A stretch of 64,000 nucleotides of DNA from Rhodanobacter sp. (lineage in GTDB: Bacteria > Pseudomonadota > Gammaproteobacteria > Xanthomonadales > Rhodanobacteraceae): positions 21,101 through 85,100 of the forward strand of contig JASBTI010000029.1 of NCBI GenBank assembly GCA_030148505.1. The letters run 5' to 3'. Positions 42,806 through 53,048 of this stretch are shown piece by piece; within the stretch, counting starts at the first letter, position 1; each line of letters opens with the position of its first letter. A program made the position numbers and the translations under genes. The notes beneath the pieces were generated by a model. That model worked only from the letters and a program-made list of their open reading frames with translations. It was not told the origin of the DNA and ran no database searches.

Positions 42806-43444
42806 ATGATCGATCCCTTGCCGCTGCTTTACAGCTTTCGCCGCTGTCCCTACGCCATGAGGGCACGGATGGCGATGCTGCAGGCCGGGCGGGTGTTCCA
42901 TGTTGTCGAGGTGGTGTTGCGCGATAAGCCCCCCGAGATGCTGGCCTTGTCGCCCAAGGGCACGGTGCCGGTGCTGCACACCCCCGATGGGCTGGTGCTG
43001 GAGGAGAGCTGGGACATCATGCAGTGGGCACTGGCATCGGGGAAGCATGAGGGCTGGTGGCGACTGGCCCAATCCACCCAGAACCTCGATCTGCTGCAGA
43101 TCAACGATGGTGACTTCAAGCAGTGCCTGGATCGCTACAAGTATCCCGACCGTTACCCTGCGGAAACCCGGCCCCGGGCGGCGCTGCGCGCACACGCCGT
43201 GGCGGCCCTGCTGGCACCGCTGGAAGCCAGGTTGCAACAGCACCCCTGGCTGGGCGGCACCGCTCCTTGCGCGACCGACCTGGCGATCTTTCCGTTCGTA
43301 CGTCAGTTCGCCGGGGTGGAGCCGGAATGGTTTGCCGAGCAGGGCTTGCCGGCGCTTCGGTCCTGGCTGGCGGCATGGCTGGCAAGCCCGCTGTTCAAGG
43401 CTTGCATGATCAAGCTGCCGCCTCGTTCTTTGGCGAATCTGTGA
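42806..43444 (+). CDS. Glutathione S-transferase family protein
   Basis: The 212-residue protein has a thioredoxin-like GST N-domain with RRCPYAMRARMAM (C-P-Y, glutaredoxin-like active site of the omega or GST-like YfcF/YibF types), the cis-Pro region GTVPVLHT and the Glu-Ser pair LEESWDIMQW, then an all-helical C-domain. Its natural substrate is unknown. It starts 41 bases after the CMD gene on the same strand and may be co-transcribed with the PadR operon. Confidence 0.9.
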   Translation: MIDPLPLLYSFRRCPYAMRARMAMLQAGRVFHVVEVVLRDKPPEMLALSPKGTVPVLHTPDGLVLEESWDIMQWALASGKHEGWWRLAQSTQNLDLLQINDGDFKQCLDRYKYPDRYPAETRPRAALRAHAVAALLAPLEARLQQHPWLGGTAPCATDLAIFPFVRQFAGVEPEWFAEQGLPALRSWLAAWLASPLFKACMIKLPPRSLANL

Positions 43445-43462
43445 CGTCGACGACGGGGACAG

Positions 43463-44020
43463 CTACCCGCGCCAGTTGGCGTGCGCGTCCCAGTACGCCA
43501 CGCTTTGCCGGTAGGCCTCACGATCCAGCGGCACGCCGGAGCCGCCTTCGCTCACGCCGAGCGCGTTGCGCAACATGGTGATCGGCGCCATCGGGATCTC
43601 CTCCGGCGCGGTCGTGTACAGGCAGCCGACCACGCCCCAGTCGGCCTCGATCGGCTCGCCCTCCCTGGCGAGCTGTTCGCGGCTGTAGAGGATCGGCAGC
43701 AGATAATCGGCAACCGCCGGCTCCACCCCTTCGAACCAGCGCACCAGCACCGGCAGTTCCTGTCGCGATCGCGCCTCGTAGGCAGAGCGCAGCAGGTGGC
43801 GGTTGGCGTCCGTGATCGGCATGGCGATGCAGCGGGTGGAGGTCCAGTTGCGGTGCACGTGCAGGCGGCAGAACGGCGCGTAGCCTTGCAGCACCTTGAA
43901 CGGCGTTTCCTCGTTGAGGCGCTGCTCGAACGCCTCCGCCGTGCAATCCTGGATGCCGTTACGGCGGCCGTCGCGGGGAAACAGGCGGGTGCGGGCGAAC
44001 GGTGTGAGAACGATGGACAT
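43463..44020 (-). CDS. DUF3228 family protein
   Basis: The 185-residue protein starts MSIVLTPFARTRLFPRDG and continues like the DUF3228 family, whose function is unknown: NEETPFKVLQGYAPFCRLHV and MPITDANRHLLRSAYEAR are characteristic. It is soluble and has no signal peptide. I chose the ATG at 44020; the frame is open to 44068. It is convergent with the GST gene (18 bases apart). Confidence 0.85.
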   Translation of the reverse strand: MSIVLTPFARTRLFPRDGRRNGIQDCTAEAFEQRLNEETPFKVLQGYAPFCRLHVHRNWTSTRCIAMPITDANRHLLRSAYEARSRQELPVLVRWFEGVEPAVADYLLPILYSREQLAREGEPIEADWGVVGCLYTTAPEEIPMAPITMLRNALGVSEGGSGVPLDREAYRQSVAYWDAHANWRG

Positions 44021-44198
44021 GGTGGGCGTGTCGTGGTGGGTTGGATCGCCCCAGATTGCCACAGCCAAGATTGCTGGCGCAGCATCACAAATTCAGGCGT
44101 GCAGACGCAGTGCATCCAGCAGTGAGGAGAACGCAACCTCGGCTTTCCGCGCACTTCACGCCAGGCGATCTAGGCTGATGTTTTTTGCGGGAGACCCC

Positions 44199-44900
44199 AT
44201 GACCAACGGACGCGTAATGCTCATTACCGGTGCGTCCACCGGTATCGGTGCGGCGGTGGCCCGCCAGGCCTGCATTGAAGGGTTTCGACTGGTGCTGCTG
44301 GCCCGGTCGCAGGAAAAGCTGGCCTCGCTGCAGGCGGAGTTGTCCGGCGAGGTGCTGGTCGTGCCTGCCGACGTGACGTCGCACGAACAGCTGACCGCCG
44401 CAGTGGATGCGGCCATCGCGCGTTTTGGGCAAATCGACGTGGTGTTCGCCAACGCCGGCACCGGCGGCTCGCCGGGTGGCTTCAGCGGCGCTGATCCCGA
44501 ATCGTGGGAGCGCCTGCTGATGACCAATGTGTACGGTCTGGCGCTGACGCTGCAATGCACCTCCGACGCGCTGAAAAGCAGTCGCGGCCACGCGGTCATC
44601 ACCAGTTCGATCGCCGGGCGGCGCTCGCTGGCGGGCTCGATGTACAGCGCCAGCAAGTGGGCCGCAACCGGCATTGGCCATGGCTTCCGCAAGGAGATCG
44701 GCAAGCATGGCGTGCGGGTGACCCTGATCGAGCCGGGCATGGTCGACACGCCGTTCTTCGACAACCCGAAGCCCGAGATGCTCAAAGCCGAAGACGTAGC
44801 GCGCGCGGTCCTCTACGCCATTGCGCAGCCCGCGCACATGGAGATCCACGAGATGGTGGTTCTGCCGATGGCCCAGCAGGACAGCGACACGGTGCCCTGA
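44199..44900 (+). CDS. Short-chain dehydrogenase/reductase
   Basis: The 233-residue oxidoreductase has the SDR cofactor motif TGASTGIGAAV, the NAG-type motif FANAGTG, the catalytic serine in ITSSIAGRRS and the Tyr-Lys pair in MYSASKWAATG. It is a classical SDR of unknown substrate. I chose ATG 44199 (MTNGRVML), which has GGGAGA upstream; ATG 44178 would add seven residues. It is a single gene in its orientation. Confidence 0.93.
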   Translation: MTNGRVMLITGASTGIGAAVARQACIEGFRLVLLARSQEKLASLQAELSGEVLVVPADVTSHEQLTAAVDAAIARFGQIDVVFANAGTGGSPGGFSGADPESWERLLMTNVYGLALTLQCTSDALKSSRGHAVITSSIAGRRSLAGSMYSASKWAATGIGHGFRKEIGKHGVRVTLIEPGMVDTPFFDNPKPEMLKAEDVARAVLYAIAQPAHMEIHEMVVLPMAQQDSDTVP

Positions 44901-45035
44901 GCCATGGGCGGTTAAATGTTTCCTGACGGAAACCTCAGCCTCCATACCCTTTTCGAGCGTGACCTTGCCCCCGAAATGAAGGCACTTTCCCGCCTCACTG
45001 CTGGCCGAACAGGGCAAGCTCCGTCTATTGATGCT

Positions 45036-46805
45036 TCACGCCACAAACTGCAACCGCGCCAGCTCCGCATACAAGCCACCCTCGGCCAGCAGACTCTCAT
45101 GTGTGCCTTGCGCCACGATGCGGCCGCCGTCGAGGACGACGATGCGGTCGGCGCGTTGCACGGTGGCCAAGCGGTGGGCGATGACCAAGGTGGTACGGCC
45201 TTTTTCCAGGCGTTCCAGCGCCTGCTGGATCGCCGCTTCGGACTGGGCGTCCAACGCCGAGGTGGCTTCGTCGAGCAGCAGCAGCGGGGCGTCGCGCAGG
45301 ATCGCGCGGGCGATCGCAATGCGCTGGCGCTGGCCACCGGACAGGCGCACGCCGCGTTCGCCCAGTTCGGCATCGTAGCCTTCCGCCAGTGCGCGGATGA
45401 AGTCGTGCGCCTCGGCCGAACGGGCGGCCTCGCGTACCTCGTCGTCAGAGGCCTCCTGGCGACCGAAGCGAATGTTGTCCGCCGCACTGCCGCCGAAGAT
45501 CACTGTTTCCTGCGGCACCAGCGCGATGGCGCCGCGCAGTTCGTGCAGCGCCAGTGCGCGCAGGTCGACGCCGTCGATACAGATGCTGCCGGTCTGTGGA
45601 TCGTAGAAGCGCAACAGCAGGGCGAACACCGTACTCTTGCCGGCGCCGGAGGGACCGACCAGGGCGACGGTTTCGCCGGGGTGCACCTCCAGGGTGAAGT
45701 CGGACAGCGCCGGTATGTCCGGCCGCGTCGGGTAGCGGAACGTCAGGTTTTCGAAGCGCAGGGCCCCGTGCATCGGCCTGGGCAGCGTGCGAGGCTGTGG
45801 TGGGTCGGTGATAGCGGCCCGCTCGCCGAACAATTCGCCGATACGCTCCATCGCGCCGGCCGCACGCATCACGTCGCCCCACACTTCGGACAGGCCGGCC
45901 ACCGAGCCGGCGGCGAAGATCGCGTACAGCACGAACTGGCCGAGCACGCCGGCATCCAGCACGCCGCTCAGGACGTCGCGTGCACCGACCCACAGCACCA
46001 GCACGATCGCGCCGAAGAACAGCATGATCACCGCTGCGGTCAGCAAGGCGCGCATGCCGATGCGCTTGCGTGCACTTTCCAGCGCACGATAGATCGCGCT
46101 GGCGTAGCGGCTGCTCTCGATCGTCTCGCGCGAGTAGGCTTTTACCGCCGGCGCGGCGTTCAATGTCTCGTTGGCGATCGCGGCGGCATCGGCAAGGCGA
46201 TCCTGGCTGGCGCGCGACAGTTTCTGCACGCGCCGGCCAAACACCAGGATCGGCAGCATCACCGCGGGAATCACCAGCGCAGTCAGCCCGGCCAGATGGG
46301 GGCTGGTCCAGATCATCATGCCGCTGGCACCGAGCAGCATCACCGCACTGCGCAACGCCACCGAAATGCCCGAGCCGATCAGCGCCTGCACTACCTCGGT
46401 GTCGGTACCGAGGCGGGAGATCAGCTCGCCGACGCGACTGCGCTCGAAAAAGCCGACATCCAGCCGGATCACGTGCGCGTAAAGTTGCTGCCGCAGCGAG
46501 GCCAGCGCCCGCTCGCCGAGCAGGGTGATGCAGAAGTAGCGCGCGGCGGTGGCGATGGCGAGGACCAGCGCGATGACCAGCAGGCCGAGGAAGGTGCGAT
46601 TGATGGTCGCCGCGTTGGCACCGCCGAAACCCTGGTCGATCATGTGCCGCACCGCCATCGGCAGCACCAGCATCGATGCCGAGGAGAGGCCCAGAAATAC
46701 CAGCCAACCGATCGCCAGCTTCTTGTGCGGTTTCAGGAACGGCCACAGTTGGCGCAAGGCACCGATGCGGCGAGCAGGGCGTGGCGTATCGGTGGCGTCA
46801 GTCAT
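45036..46805 (-). CDS. ABC exporter, ATP-binding/permease (ABCB/MsbA-like)
   Basis: The 589-residue half-transporter has an N-terminal six-helix exporter domain (about 25-320) and a C-terminal nucleotide-binding domain. The domain shows Walker A GPSGAGKST, Q-loop VPQETVIFGG, signature LSGGQRQR, Walker B LLLLDEATSALD and the H-switch IAHRLATV. It would export a lipid, peptide or drug, but the sequence does not show which. I chose ATG 46805 (MTDATDTP); 46817 is also possible. It is a single gene, and no periplasmic adaptor is adjacent. Confidence 0.93.
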   Translation of the reverse strand: MTDATDTPRPARRIGALRQLWPFLKPHKKLAIGWLVFLGLSSASMLVLPMAVRHMIDQGFGGANAATINRTFLGLLVIALVLAIATAARYFCITLLGERALASLRQQLYAHVIRLDVGFFERSRVGELISRLGTDTEVVQALIGSGISVALRSAVMLLGASGMMIWTSPHLAGLTALVIPAVMLPILVFGRRVQKLSRASQDRLADAAAIANETLNAAPAVKAYSRETIESSRYASAIYRALESARKRIGMRALLTAAVIMLFFGAIVLVLWVGARDVLSGVLDAGVLGQFVLYAIFAAGSVAGLSEVWGDVMRAAGAMERIGELFGERAAITDPPQPRTLPRPMHGALRFENLTFRYPTRPDIPALSDFTLEVHPGETVALVGPSGAGKSTVFALLLRFYDPQTGSICIDGVDLRALALHELRGAIALVPQETVIFGGSAADNIRFGRQEASDDEVREAARSAEAHDFIRALAEGYDAELGERGVRLSGGQRQRIAIARAILRDAPLLLLDEATSALDAQSEAAIQQALERLEKGRTTLVIAHRLATVQRADRIVVLDGGRIVAQGTHESLLAEGGLYAELARLQFVA

Positions 46806-46942
46806 GGGCTCTCGCAACGGGGCTCGTGGAATGGCACGGGAACGCGCCAGACATCGGCAATCCTGTTCAAGGTGGGGTGTGCTTCCACCGATTCAATCCG
46901 TGCCGGGCGGGTCTCCGCAGCGGCGAAAGTGTGAGGGACGGC

Positions 46943-47539
46943 TCAGTCGAGGCGGTGCGCCTCGCTGCGGCCGCGGCTGACGTCGCTGATCAATAGTCGC
47001 GCTTCCGCCACGCGGTCGTCCGGCAGCCGCAGGTTCAGGTCGACGCCGCTGGCGCCGAATTGCTCATCTTCGATTTCGGCCTGAAGTTCCTTGAGACGGG
47101 CCTTGAGCAGGGCCAGTTCGGCGAATTCGCAGTGCACGCCAAGCCGTGTCATCGCCACGATGGGGACGCGTTCGGCCCGTCGCAGGCATTCGGCGGCGGT
47201 GCCGCCGTAGGCGCGCATCAGGCCGCCGGCGCCGAGCTTGATGCCGCCATACCAGCGTGTCACTACCACCATCACCTGATCCATGCCCTGACCCTCGATG
47301 GCCTGCAGGATCGACCGGCCGGCGGTGCCGCCCGGCTCGCCGTCGTCGTTGAAGCGGTACTCCTGGCCGATCCGGTAGGCCCAGCAATTGTGGGTGGCGG
47401 TCGGGTCGCCGGCCTCGCGCAGAAACGCCAGCGCCTGTTCGGCGGACGTCACTGGCGCCGCCAGCGCGAGGAAGCGGCTCTTGCGGATCTCCTCGCCATG
47501 CCGGCAGGCGCCGGCCAGGGTGTGCAGGGGTTCGCTCAT
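46943..47539 (-). CDS. YigZ/IMPACT family protein
   Basis: The 198-residue protein has the N-terminal YigZ/IMPACT domain with the hallmark ATHNCWAYR, the DDGEPGGTAGR motif and VVVTRWYGGIKLGAGGLMRAY, and a small C-terminal DUF1949-like domain (about 135-198). IMPACT-type proteins are linked to translation regulation; the bacterial member has no defined reaction. I chose start 47539, because residues before MSEPLHTL are not conserved. It is divergent from the DUF1456 gene. Confidence 0.92.
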   Translation of the reverse strand: MSEPLHTLAGACRHGEEIRKSRFLALAAPVTSAEQALAFLREAGDPTATHNCWAYRIGQEYRFNDDGEPGGTAGRSILQAIEGQGMDQVMVVVTRWYGGIKLGAGGLMRAYGGTAAECLRRAERVPIVAMTRLGVHCEFAELALLKARLKELQAEIEDEQFGASGVDLNLRLPDDRVAEARLLISDVSRGRSEAHRLD

Positions 47540-47628
47540 AGGCAGGAAAAGGTGTGAACCGGTGGCTGCGGTCGGCAACATGCGGGCTGGCAAGGTAGCA
47601 TGGCGGGCTGAAACCCGACGAGCTTGCC

Positions 47629-48102
47629 ATGATCAACAACGATGTCCTGCGCTCCATCCGCTATATGCTCGACCTCAGCGATGCCCGGGTGGTTGAAATC
47701 ATCCAACTGGTCGACCCGGACTTTGCCATCGACAAGGCCGACGTGCAGGCGTTGCTGAAGAAGGACGATGACGCGGACTATCGGGAGTGCGGCAATCCGG
47801 TGCTGGCGCATTTTCTCGATGGCCTGATTGTCTACCGTCGCGGCCGCGACGAAAGCCGGCCGGTACGGCCGGTGGAAAAGCGGGTCAACAACAACGTGGT
47901 GTTGAAAAAGCTGCGCGTCGCCTTTGAGCTCAAAGACGTGGACATGCACCAGGTGTTGGCCGATGCCGGTTTTCCCATCGGCAAGCCCGAGTTGAGCGCG
48001 TTGTTTCGTCAGGCCGGACACAAGAATTTTCGCCTGTGCGGCGACCAGCTGCTGCGCAATTTCCTCAAGGGGTTGACCTTGCGGGTGCGCGGCGAGGGCT
48101 GA
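47629..48102 (+). CDS. DUF1456 family protein (YehS-like)
   Basis: The 157-residue protein contains two tandem DUF1456 repeats of about 65 residues. The repeats correspond to NDVLRSIRYMLDLSDARVVE and NNVVLKKLRVAFELKDVDMH, each with a conserved R-x-C-x-x-x-x-L-x-x-F-L pattern (YRECGNPVLAHFLDGL and FRLCGDQLLRNFLKGL). The function is unknown. It has no signal or membrane segment. It stands alone between YigZ and the TIGR03067 pseudogene. Confidence 0.9.
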   Translation: MINNDVLRSIRYMLDLSDARVVEIIQLVDPDFAIDKADVQALLKKDDDADYRECGNPVLAHFLDGLIVYRRGRDESRPVRPVEKRVNNNVVLKKLRVAFELKDVDMHQVLADAGFPIGKPELSALFRQAGHKNFRLCGDQLLRNFLKGLTLRVRGEG

Positions 48103-48136
48103 AGCGCGCCGCTCAGCCGGCTGGTGGTTTTCAGGG

Positions 48137-48558
48137 TTACCGAGACGGGCGCTTGCGGGCAAACGTGCGCAGGGTCAGGCCGGGTACGGTGCGGAACACG
48201 GTCGGACGGGGTTCGCCCGGGTCGGCCGCGATGAAGACAAAAGCATCGCCATCGAGCCTGTAGCTGGCCAGCAACGGCTTGCCCTTGTCGGCGCCCATCG
48301 CATCGACCCAGGTGATCGCGCGGGGGTGGTCGAGGCGTCGATCGTGTAGCTGCCCTCCAGGAGTAGCGCGCCGTCGGCGGCGCGTACCGCGAAGTGGTTG
48401 CCGCGGAAGGTCGTGAGTGCGCCCGGGGCGCCGTGCTCGTCGGGTGGATTGGCAACGCCGTTTTCCTCGAAATCCACTTGCTCCCAGGCGCCTTGCAGGG
48501 CGGCCAGATCACGCGCGGACGCATCCAGGCGCCGATCATCGGAAGGTGCTGCCATCAT
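48137..48558 (-). pseudogene. Frameshifted TIGR03067-domain protein
   Basis: The first frame (from about 48558) reads DLAALQGAWEQVDFEENG to LLEGSYTIDASTTP, typical of TIGR03067 domains. After about 48325 this frame loses the family pattern, while the +1-related frame continues AITWVDAMGADKGKPLLASY and FVFIAADPGEPRPTVFRTV to the stop at 48137. One indel near 48325, in a C/G-rich run, therefore breaks the gene. The domain is of unknown function. The start codon is uncertain. Confidence 0.75.
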
Positions 48559-48711
48559 TTGTCCCCGGGTTGGTTGCAACGAGGGTTTCGATCCTAGTGC
48601 CGTGTGCGATGAGTGTCATCGTCGATATCGAGCAGAAGCGCCACGCCCAGCGTGCTTGATCCGCCGTGGCCGAGGGAAGGCGGGAGTCCATGGCGGACTC
48701 CCACCTTCGGC

Positions 48712-51174
48712 TTACTGCGCCTTGACGCTGACGTCGTCGATCACGAACGAGGTCTGGTTGGATACATCTTCCACCCCGTAGAAATTGACCTGGATGGTCT
48801 GCCCGGCATACGGGCTCAGGTCCAGTGCATGCTCGACGTAGCCGCTGGCAGCATCGAGATTGGACCAGGTGCCGAGGGTGACATAGCTGCCGCTGGCGGT
48901 GATCACCTGTGCCTTCATGGTGTCGTAAGCCGTCGTGCTGGTGGTTTCAGCGGTATCGATGTGCATGAAGAAATCCAGTGTCACCTTGCCCGCGCTGGCC
49001 GGAACGACGATCTGCTGACGGGCGTAATCGGTGTGGCTGCTGCCGTAGCCGTCCAGCCATGCCTTCCAGCTGCCGGCATGGGCGGGCTCGCTGCTGCTGC
49101 TGGTGATGACGCCGGTGGTCTGCGTCCACGGTGTGGTGCCGCTTTCGAAACCGCCGTTCTGGATCAGCTCGGTGATCGTGCCACCCGTGCCATTGGCGAT
49201 GCTGAAGCTGACGGCACTGCTGCTGCCGATGTTGCCGGCGGCATCATAAGCCTTGGCGATCAGGCTGTGACTGCCGTCGGTCAGGGTGGTGGAGTCGAGG
49301 CTTGCCTGGTACGGCGAGGTGGTATCGGTGGCCTTCAGTACATTGTCGACGTAGAACTCGACCTTGCTCACACCGACGTTGTCGCTGGCATTGGCCGAGA
49401 GCGTGATGGTGCCTGCGCTGCCGCTTTCGCTGGCACTGACCGTCGGTGGCGTGGTGTCGCTGCCGCCGCCGCTGCTCTCGGTGACCCATATCGGCGCCGA
49501 CCACAGGCGCAAACCGTCATCCTGGGTGATCTTGGCGTAATAGAAGTGATCGCCGACGCTGGGCGTGATGGTAGTGGTGGCGGTTTCCGAGGTGGTTGCC
49601 ACGGTGCCACCGCTGCCCGGTACACCCTCGAACAGTTGCACGCGCTGAACCGTGTGGCCGGTGCTGCTGGCGTAGTTCACGGTCAGCGTGAGCGGACCGG
49701 AGTTGCTGAAACGCTCACCCATCACGTGACCGTTGGCGGTGAGCACGATCTGCGCGCTCTTGTCCTCGGTGGCGAACACGCGGCGTGCGCGCAGCGCATC
49801 GATGAAGCTGGTCATGCTCAGGGCCGAGGCATCGGAAATCAGCACGCCGGTGCGGTTGCTGAAGCTGGCCCCCCAGTTGGCACAGTGATTGTCCTGATCC
49901 GAACTGGGCGCCACGTGGTAACCGTTTTCCAGCAATTTGTTGAACGCCGTCTCGTAGGTACTTCGGCTGGTCTCGGTCTCGGTGACGTTGTTGGAGAACG
50001 CCGAGCTGTTGAGCACTTCGGCCAGTACCATCACCTGATCGCCATCGGCGCTGTAGCCGAGCGGCACGCCGTTGATCAGGAACTGGCCGGTGCTGGCGGG
50101 ATGATTGAACTGGCCGACCCAGCCATGGGCCTTCATCTGGGCATACAGTGCGGCGTAGTCGCTCTTGGCCGTGTAGATATCCCCGATCAGCTGATTCGAC
50201 CCGTTGTATTCCCATTCCAGCAGGCTGGGCGAATTGAAGATGTTGAGGTGGCCACCGTTGCTGATGACGCCCCATTCCATGCCGTAGATTGCCAGAAAAT
50301 TCGGATGCGCCGCGTTGAACGTGCTTGCCGCCTGCAGGCCCGATTGGTACAGGTTGTGCGCGGTGGTCGGACTGGCTGAGCTGTTGGTGCCGGTCGAACC
50401 GTCGTACATGTGGTTGTGCTCGGAGGTCACCAGGATATCCAGGCCGTGATTGGCCGCGTACTGGTAGGCGTCGGCAGGGCCGAAGGCACCGCTCTGCGGG
50501 CTCGACGAATGCGTGCAGGTGGCCACATCGCCACCGCCGTCGCTGTGGTTGGTCTGGCTGTGCAGGTTGCCGTAGTAGATGGTGTAGGGCAGGCTGCCGG
50601 CGGTCAGCGATTGCGCCTGCAGGGTTGGTGTGGATGTCGTGCTGCGATGGCGTGGCAGGGCATGGAACGTGGGCATGGTCGCTGGCGCGACATTGCCGAC
50701 CAGTACATCGTAGGACTGCTCCTCGATCGCATCCGGTGCGCGGGTTCGTGCCAGCTCCAGGGCGTTTGTCGTGAAACCGGTGCCCAGACGCGCAGCAACG
50801 CTGTTGTCCAGCGCAATGGCGCGCATGCGAACCGTGACATACCCGGAAGGTATCGGCGCGCCATGGGAACCCAGACCATTCCATAACACCCGGGCTTGCG
50901 TGGTGTTATTGCTGATCGTGCTGTGTCCTTTCCAGCTGCGCAACACGCCGCCGTCGCGGCCGAGCACGTCGATTTCCCAGGCGATCGGCGTACCTGACGT
51001 GGCGCCAGGGTAGGCGAACTGCAAGGTGACCGGGCGTACCCCGGTTCCCCTGAAGGGAACCTGCAGCGTCGCCTCGAATTCCTGGTGATCCGGAAGAGTC
51101 CCGGCGAATGCCGAAACCGCGCAAATCGCACTGACTGCCATCAGGCCGCCAGCGAGCTTGATTTTCAACTTCAT
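48712..51174 (-). CDS. Exported CehA/McbA-type metallo-phosphoesterase (PHP) with Ig and C-terminal beta domains
   Basis: The 820-residue protein has a signal peptide (1-24), an N-terminal beta-rich part and a PHP-like catalytic domain (about 190-480). Its metal ligands are visible as [54 protein letters not shown] and [11 protein letters not shown]. Ig-like segments (about 480-650; [16 protein letters not shown]) and a C-terminal jelly-roll or carbohydrate-binding-like domain (660-820) follow. The family hydrolyses phosphoester and carbamate-type substrates; this substrate is unknown. It is probably secreted. It overlaps no neighbour and stands alone. Confidence 0.85.
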   Translation of the reverse strand: MKLKIKLAGGLMAVSAICAVSAFAGTLPDHQEFEATLQVPFRGTGVRPVTLQFAYPGATSGTPIAWEIDVLGRDGGVLRSWKGHSTISNNTTQARVLWNGLGSHGAPIPSGYVTVRMRAIALDNSVAARLGTGFTTNALELARTRAPDAIEEQSYDVLVGNVAPATMPTFHALPRHRSTTSTPTLQAQSLTAGSLPYTIYYGNLHSQTNHSDGGGDVATCTHSSSPQSGAFGPADAYQYAANHGLDILVTSEHNHMYDGSTGTNSSASPTTAHNLYQSGLQAASTFNAAHPNFLAIYGMEWGVISNGGHLNIFNSPSLLEWEYNGSNQLIGDIYTAKSDYAALYAQMKAHGWVGQFNHPASTGQFLINGVPLGYSADGDQVMVLAEVLNSSAFSNNVTETETSRSTYETAFNKLLENGYHVAPSSDQDNHCANWGASFSNRTGVLISDASALSMTSFIDALRARRVFATEDKSAQIVLTANGHVMGERFSNSGPLTLTVNYASSTGHTVQRVQLFEGVPGSGGTVATTSETATTTITPSVGDHFYYAKITQDDGLRLWSAPIWVTESSGGGSDTTPPTVSASESGSAGTITLSANASDNVGVSKVEFYVDNVLKATDTTSPYQASLDSTTLTDGSHSLIAKAYDAAGNIGSSSAVSFSIANGTGGTITELIQNGGFESGTTPWTQTTGVITSSSSEPAHAGSWKAWLDGYGSSHTDYARQQIVVPASAGKVTLDFFMHIDTAETTSTTAYDTMKAQVITASGSYVTLGTWSNLDAASGYVEHALDLSPYAGQTIQVNFYGVEDVSNQTSFVIDDVSVKAQ

Positions 51175-51412
51175 TGTTTATCCCCGTCCTTTTCAGCGTG
51201 CGAGAAGGATTCCCCCGCCGCCTTTATCCCAGCCCTGGATGACAGGAACATGTGTCGCAGGCAGATTTAATTTGACAGCCATCACAGATCCGACGCGCGG
51301 CCGCGGAAGTTGTGACGTGGGACGCATGCCGGCGGACCTCCCTGCCAGGCATGGGGAGCCGCCCGACTTTGCTGTCGATAGGACAAGCCCCGGTGAACGA
51401 GCAATCGGCGAC

Positions 51413-52855
51413 TCAGCCAATCACCGGTCCTGGCTGCGGGTGGCTGAAATCTTCGGGTGTCAGGGTCCGGGTCAGGCGAAAAACGCCTTCGTGGATTTTT
51501 CGTGGCAGCACTACGTCGAGCACGGTGGTCTGGTGCGCGCCGAGCATACTGAACAAGTCCTCGCCAGCGACGCTTTTCGCCAGGGCGTGATGGACCAGTC
51601 CGGTGAGGTCCGCCGGCCGGATTTCGGCGCCGTAAGGGCGGTGACTTGGCACGGCCGGGCGCAGTGTCTTGCGCGTATTGGACGGGTTGGCGACACGCGC
51701 ATCGCCGGCCAGCAGCGCGTGGTTGAGAAATAGCGTGACGGTGTTGCGGTTGTGCGCATTGCTCTGACGGTCGAGCATAAAGCCCTGCGGCATCAGGTCG
51801 GGACTGGCCTGCAGCCCGGCGGTCAGCAGAAAGCCGGCGCCGTTGAGTGCTTCGCCGGCATCGTCGGTGAGGCGCAGGATCAGCTGGCTGCAAGGATCGT
51901 GGATGTGGACACGCGGCGCAAACGGGCCGGCCGGTTCCAGCTCCACCTTGTCGGCATCGCGCTGGACGTTTTCGCGATCGAATGCTGCGCACAACCCCAC
52001 GTAGTCGGTGAAACTGCGTACCTGCAGGCAGCGCAGGATCTCCGCCACCGTGGCGGGTGCGGCGCTGGCGAGGATGCCGTGCTCGGCACCCGAGTGCGAA
52101 GCGCCAGCGACCATCTTGAACGCACAACGCGGACTGCGGGTGAGGTTGAGGGCAAGCGCATCGATGCCCTCGCGGGTGTTGCCCGCCTGCTGGGACAGTA
52201 CGGCATGTTGCGCGTTGAGATTGGCCGAGGCGATCCGCACTACGCCATCGGAGCCGTCTTCCCCGGTGTAGCTGTTGAGGTGGTCGTATAGCGAGCGATC
52301 GGGCCGGTCGCCGGTCAGCACAAATGGGTAGAGTCCACTGACCGCGGGATCGGCACCGTGGATGGTGTCCAGGTTGAGCCGCAACGAGTCGGCGCTGCCC
52401 AGCTCCAGCCAGTCGAGAATGCGTTGCCCCGGCTCGACCCCACCCCACCAGGCCTTAAGTTTGCCGAGCACGCTCTTGCCGAGCTGGGCCAGCGCGGAGC
52501 CGAAATTGGCCGGGGCGAGCATCACCAGATGGCTGAGCTTGATGGTGCTGTAGTTGCCGGGCATATCGCGTTGCGCGCGCAGCCATTCGCGGATCACCGG
52601 ACCACCGGTGGAATGGGTGACGCAGGCGAAGCTGGCGCCGATCAGGTGCAGGTCACGCAAGGCGTGGTCGAACGCGCGTACCAGGTCGCCCATGGTCACT
52701 ACATCGTCGAAGCTGACGTATTCCGACAGCCAGATATCTGCCAGGGTGAGGTTGATGCCGTCGGCCGCCGCGCGCTGTTGCAGCTTCTGCGGCATCTGGC
52801 CGTAGGTGGCGGTGTTGGTGACGCTCCAGCCGTGGACGAAGACGAGAGTAGTCAT
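51413..52855 (-). CDS. Alpha/beta hydrolase, lipase/phospholipase-like
   Basis: The 480-residue protein begins LVFVHGWSVTNTATYG (oxyanion HG motif) and has a nucleophile elbow VTHSTGGPVIREWL, close to GHSxGG lipases and PGAP1/phospholipase-like hydrolases. Histidine candidates lie in GASHSGAEHG. The C-terminal 150 residues form a second domain of unknown type (FLLTAGLQASPDLMPQG). There is no signal peptide, so it is cytoplasmic or secreted by a non-Sec route; type VI effectors are built this way, but no T6SS genes are near. I chose start 52855 (MTTLVF). Confidence 0.8.
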   Translation of the reverse strand: MTTLVFVHGWSVTNTATYGQMPQKLQQRAAADGINLTLADIWLSEYVSFDDVVTMGDLVRAFDHALRDLHLIGASFACVTHSTGGPVIREWLRAQRDMPGNYSTIKLSHLVMLAPANFGSALAQLGKSVLGKLKAWWGGVEPGQRILDWLELGSADSLRLNLDTIHGADPAVSGLYPFVLTGDRPDRSLYDHLNSYTGEDGSDGVVRIASANLNAQHAVLSQQAGNTREGIDALALNLTRSPRCAFKMVAGASHSGAEHGILASAAPATVAEILRCLQVRSFTDYVGLCAAFDRENVQRDADKVELEPAGPFAPRVHIHDPCSQLILRLTDDAGEALNGAGFLLTAGLQASPDLMPQGFMLDRQSNAHNRNTVTLFLNHALLAGDARVANPSNTRKTLRPAVPSHRPYGAEIRPADLTGLVHHALAKSVAGEDLFSMLGAHQTTVLDVVLPRKIHEGVFRLTRTLTPEDFSHPQPGPVIG

Positions 52856-53048
52856 GGCGTCGCTCCGCTGAGATAGCGGGCCCATGATGCAACAAAATCA
52901 CCGGGCCATGATCCTGCGGGCGTGCCCGGATGACATCGATGGGGAAGCGAATCCGGTATGGTTCCCCGGATCGGCCGTCCACGGCGACTCTCTCGGCGCC
53001 GCATTCCGACCATTGGGTGGCTAGTTCCCGGGTGACCGGTGGTGCCGA

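Noticed and set aside
44918..44933. GTTTCC/GGAAAC mini-hairpin, also seen at 53608-53623
   Set aside because: Six-pair stems of this kind are expected by chance; positions relative to genes differ.
44916..46934. 672-codon plus-strand frame opposite the ABC exporter
   Set aside because: It is Gly/Gln/His/Arg-rich shadow translation of a minus-strand gene with all ABC motifs.
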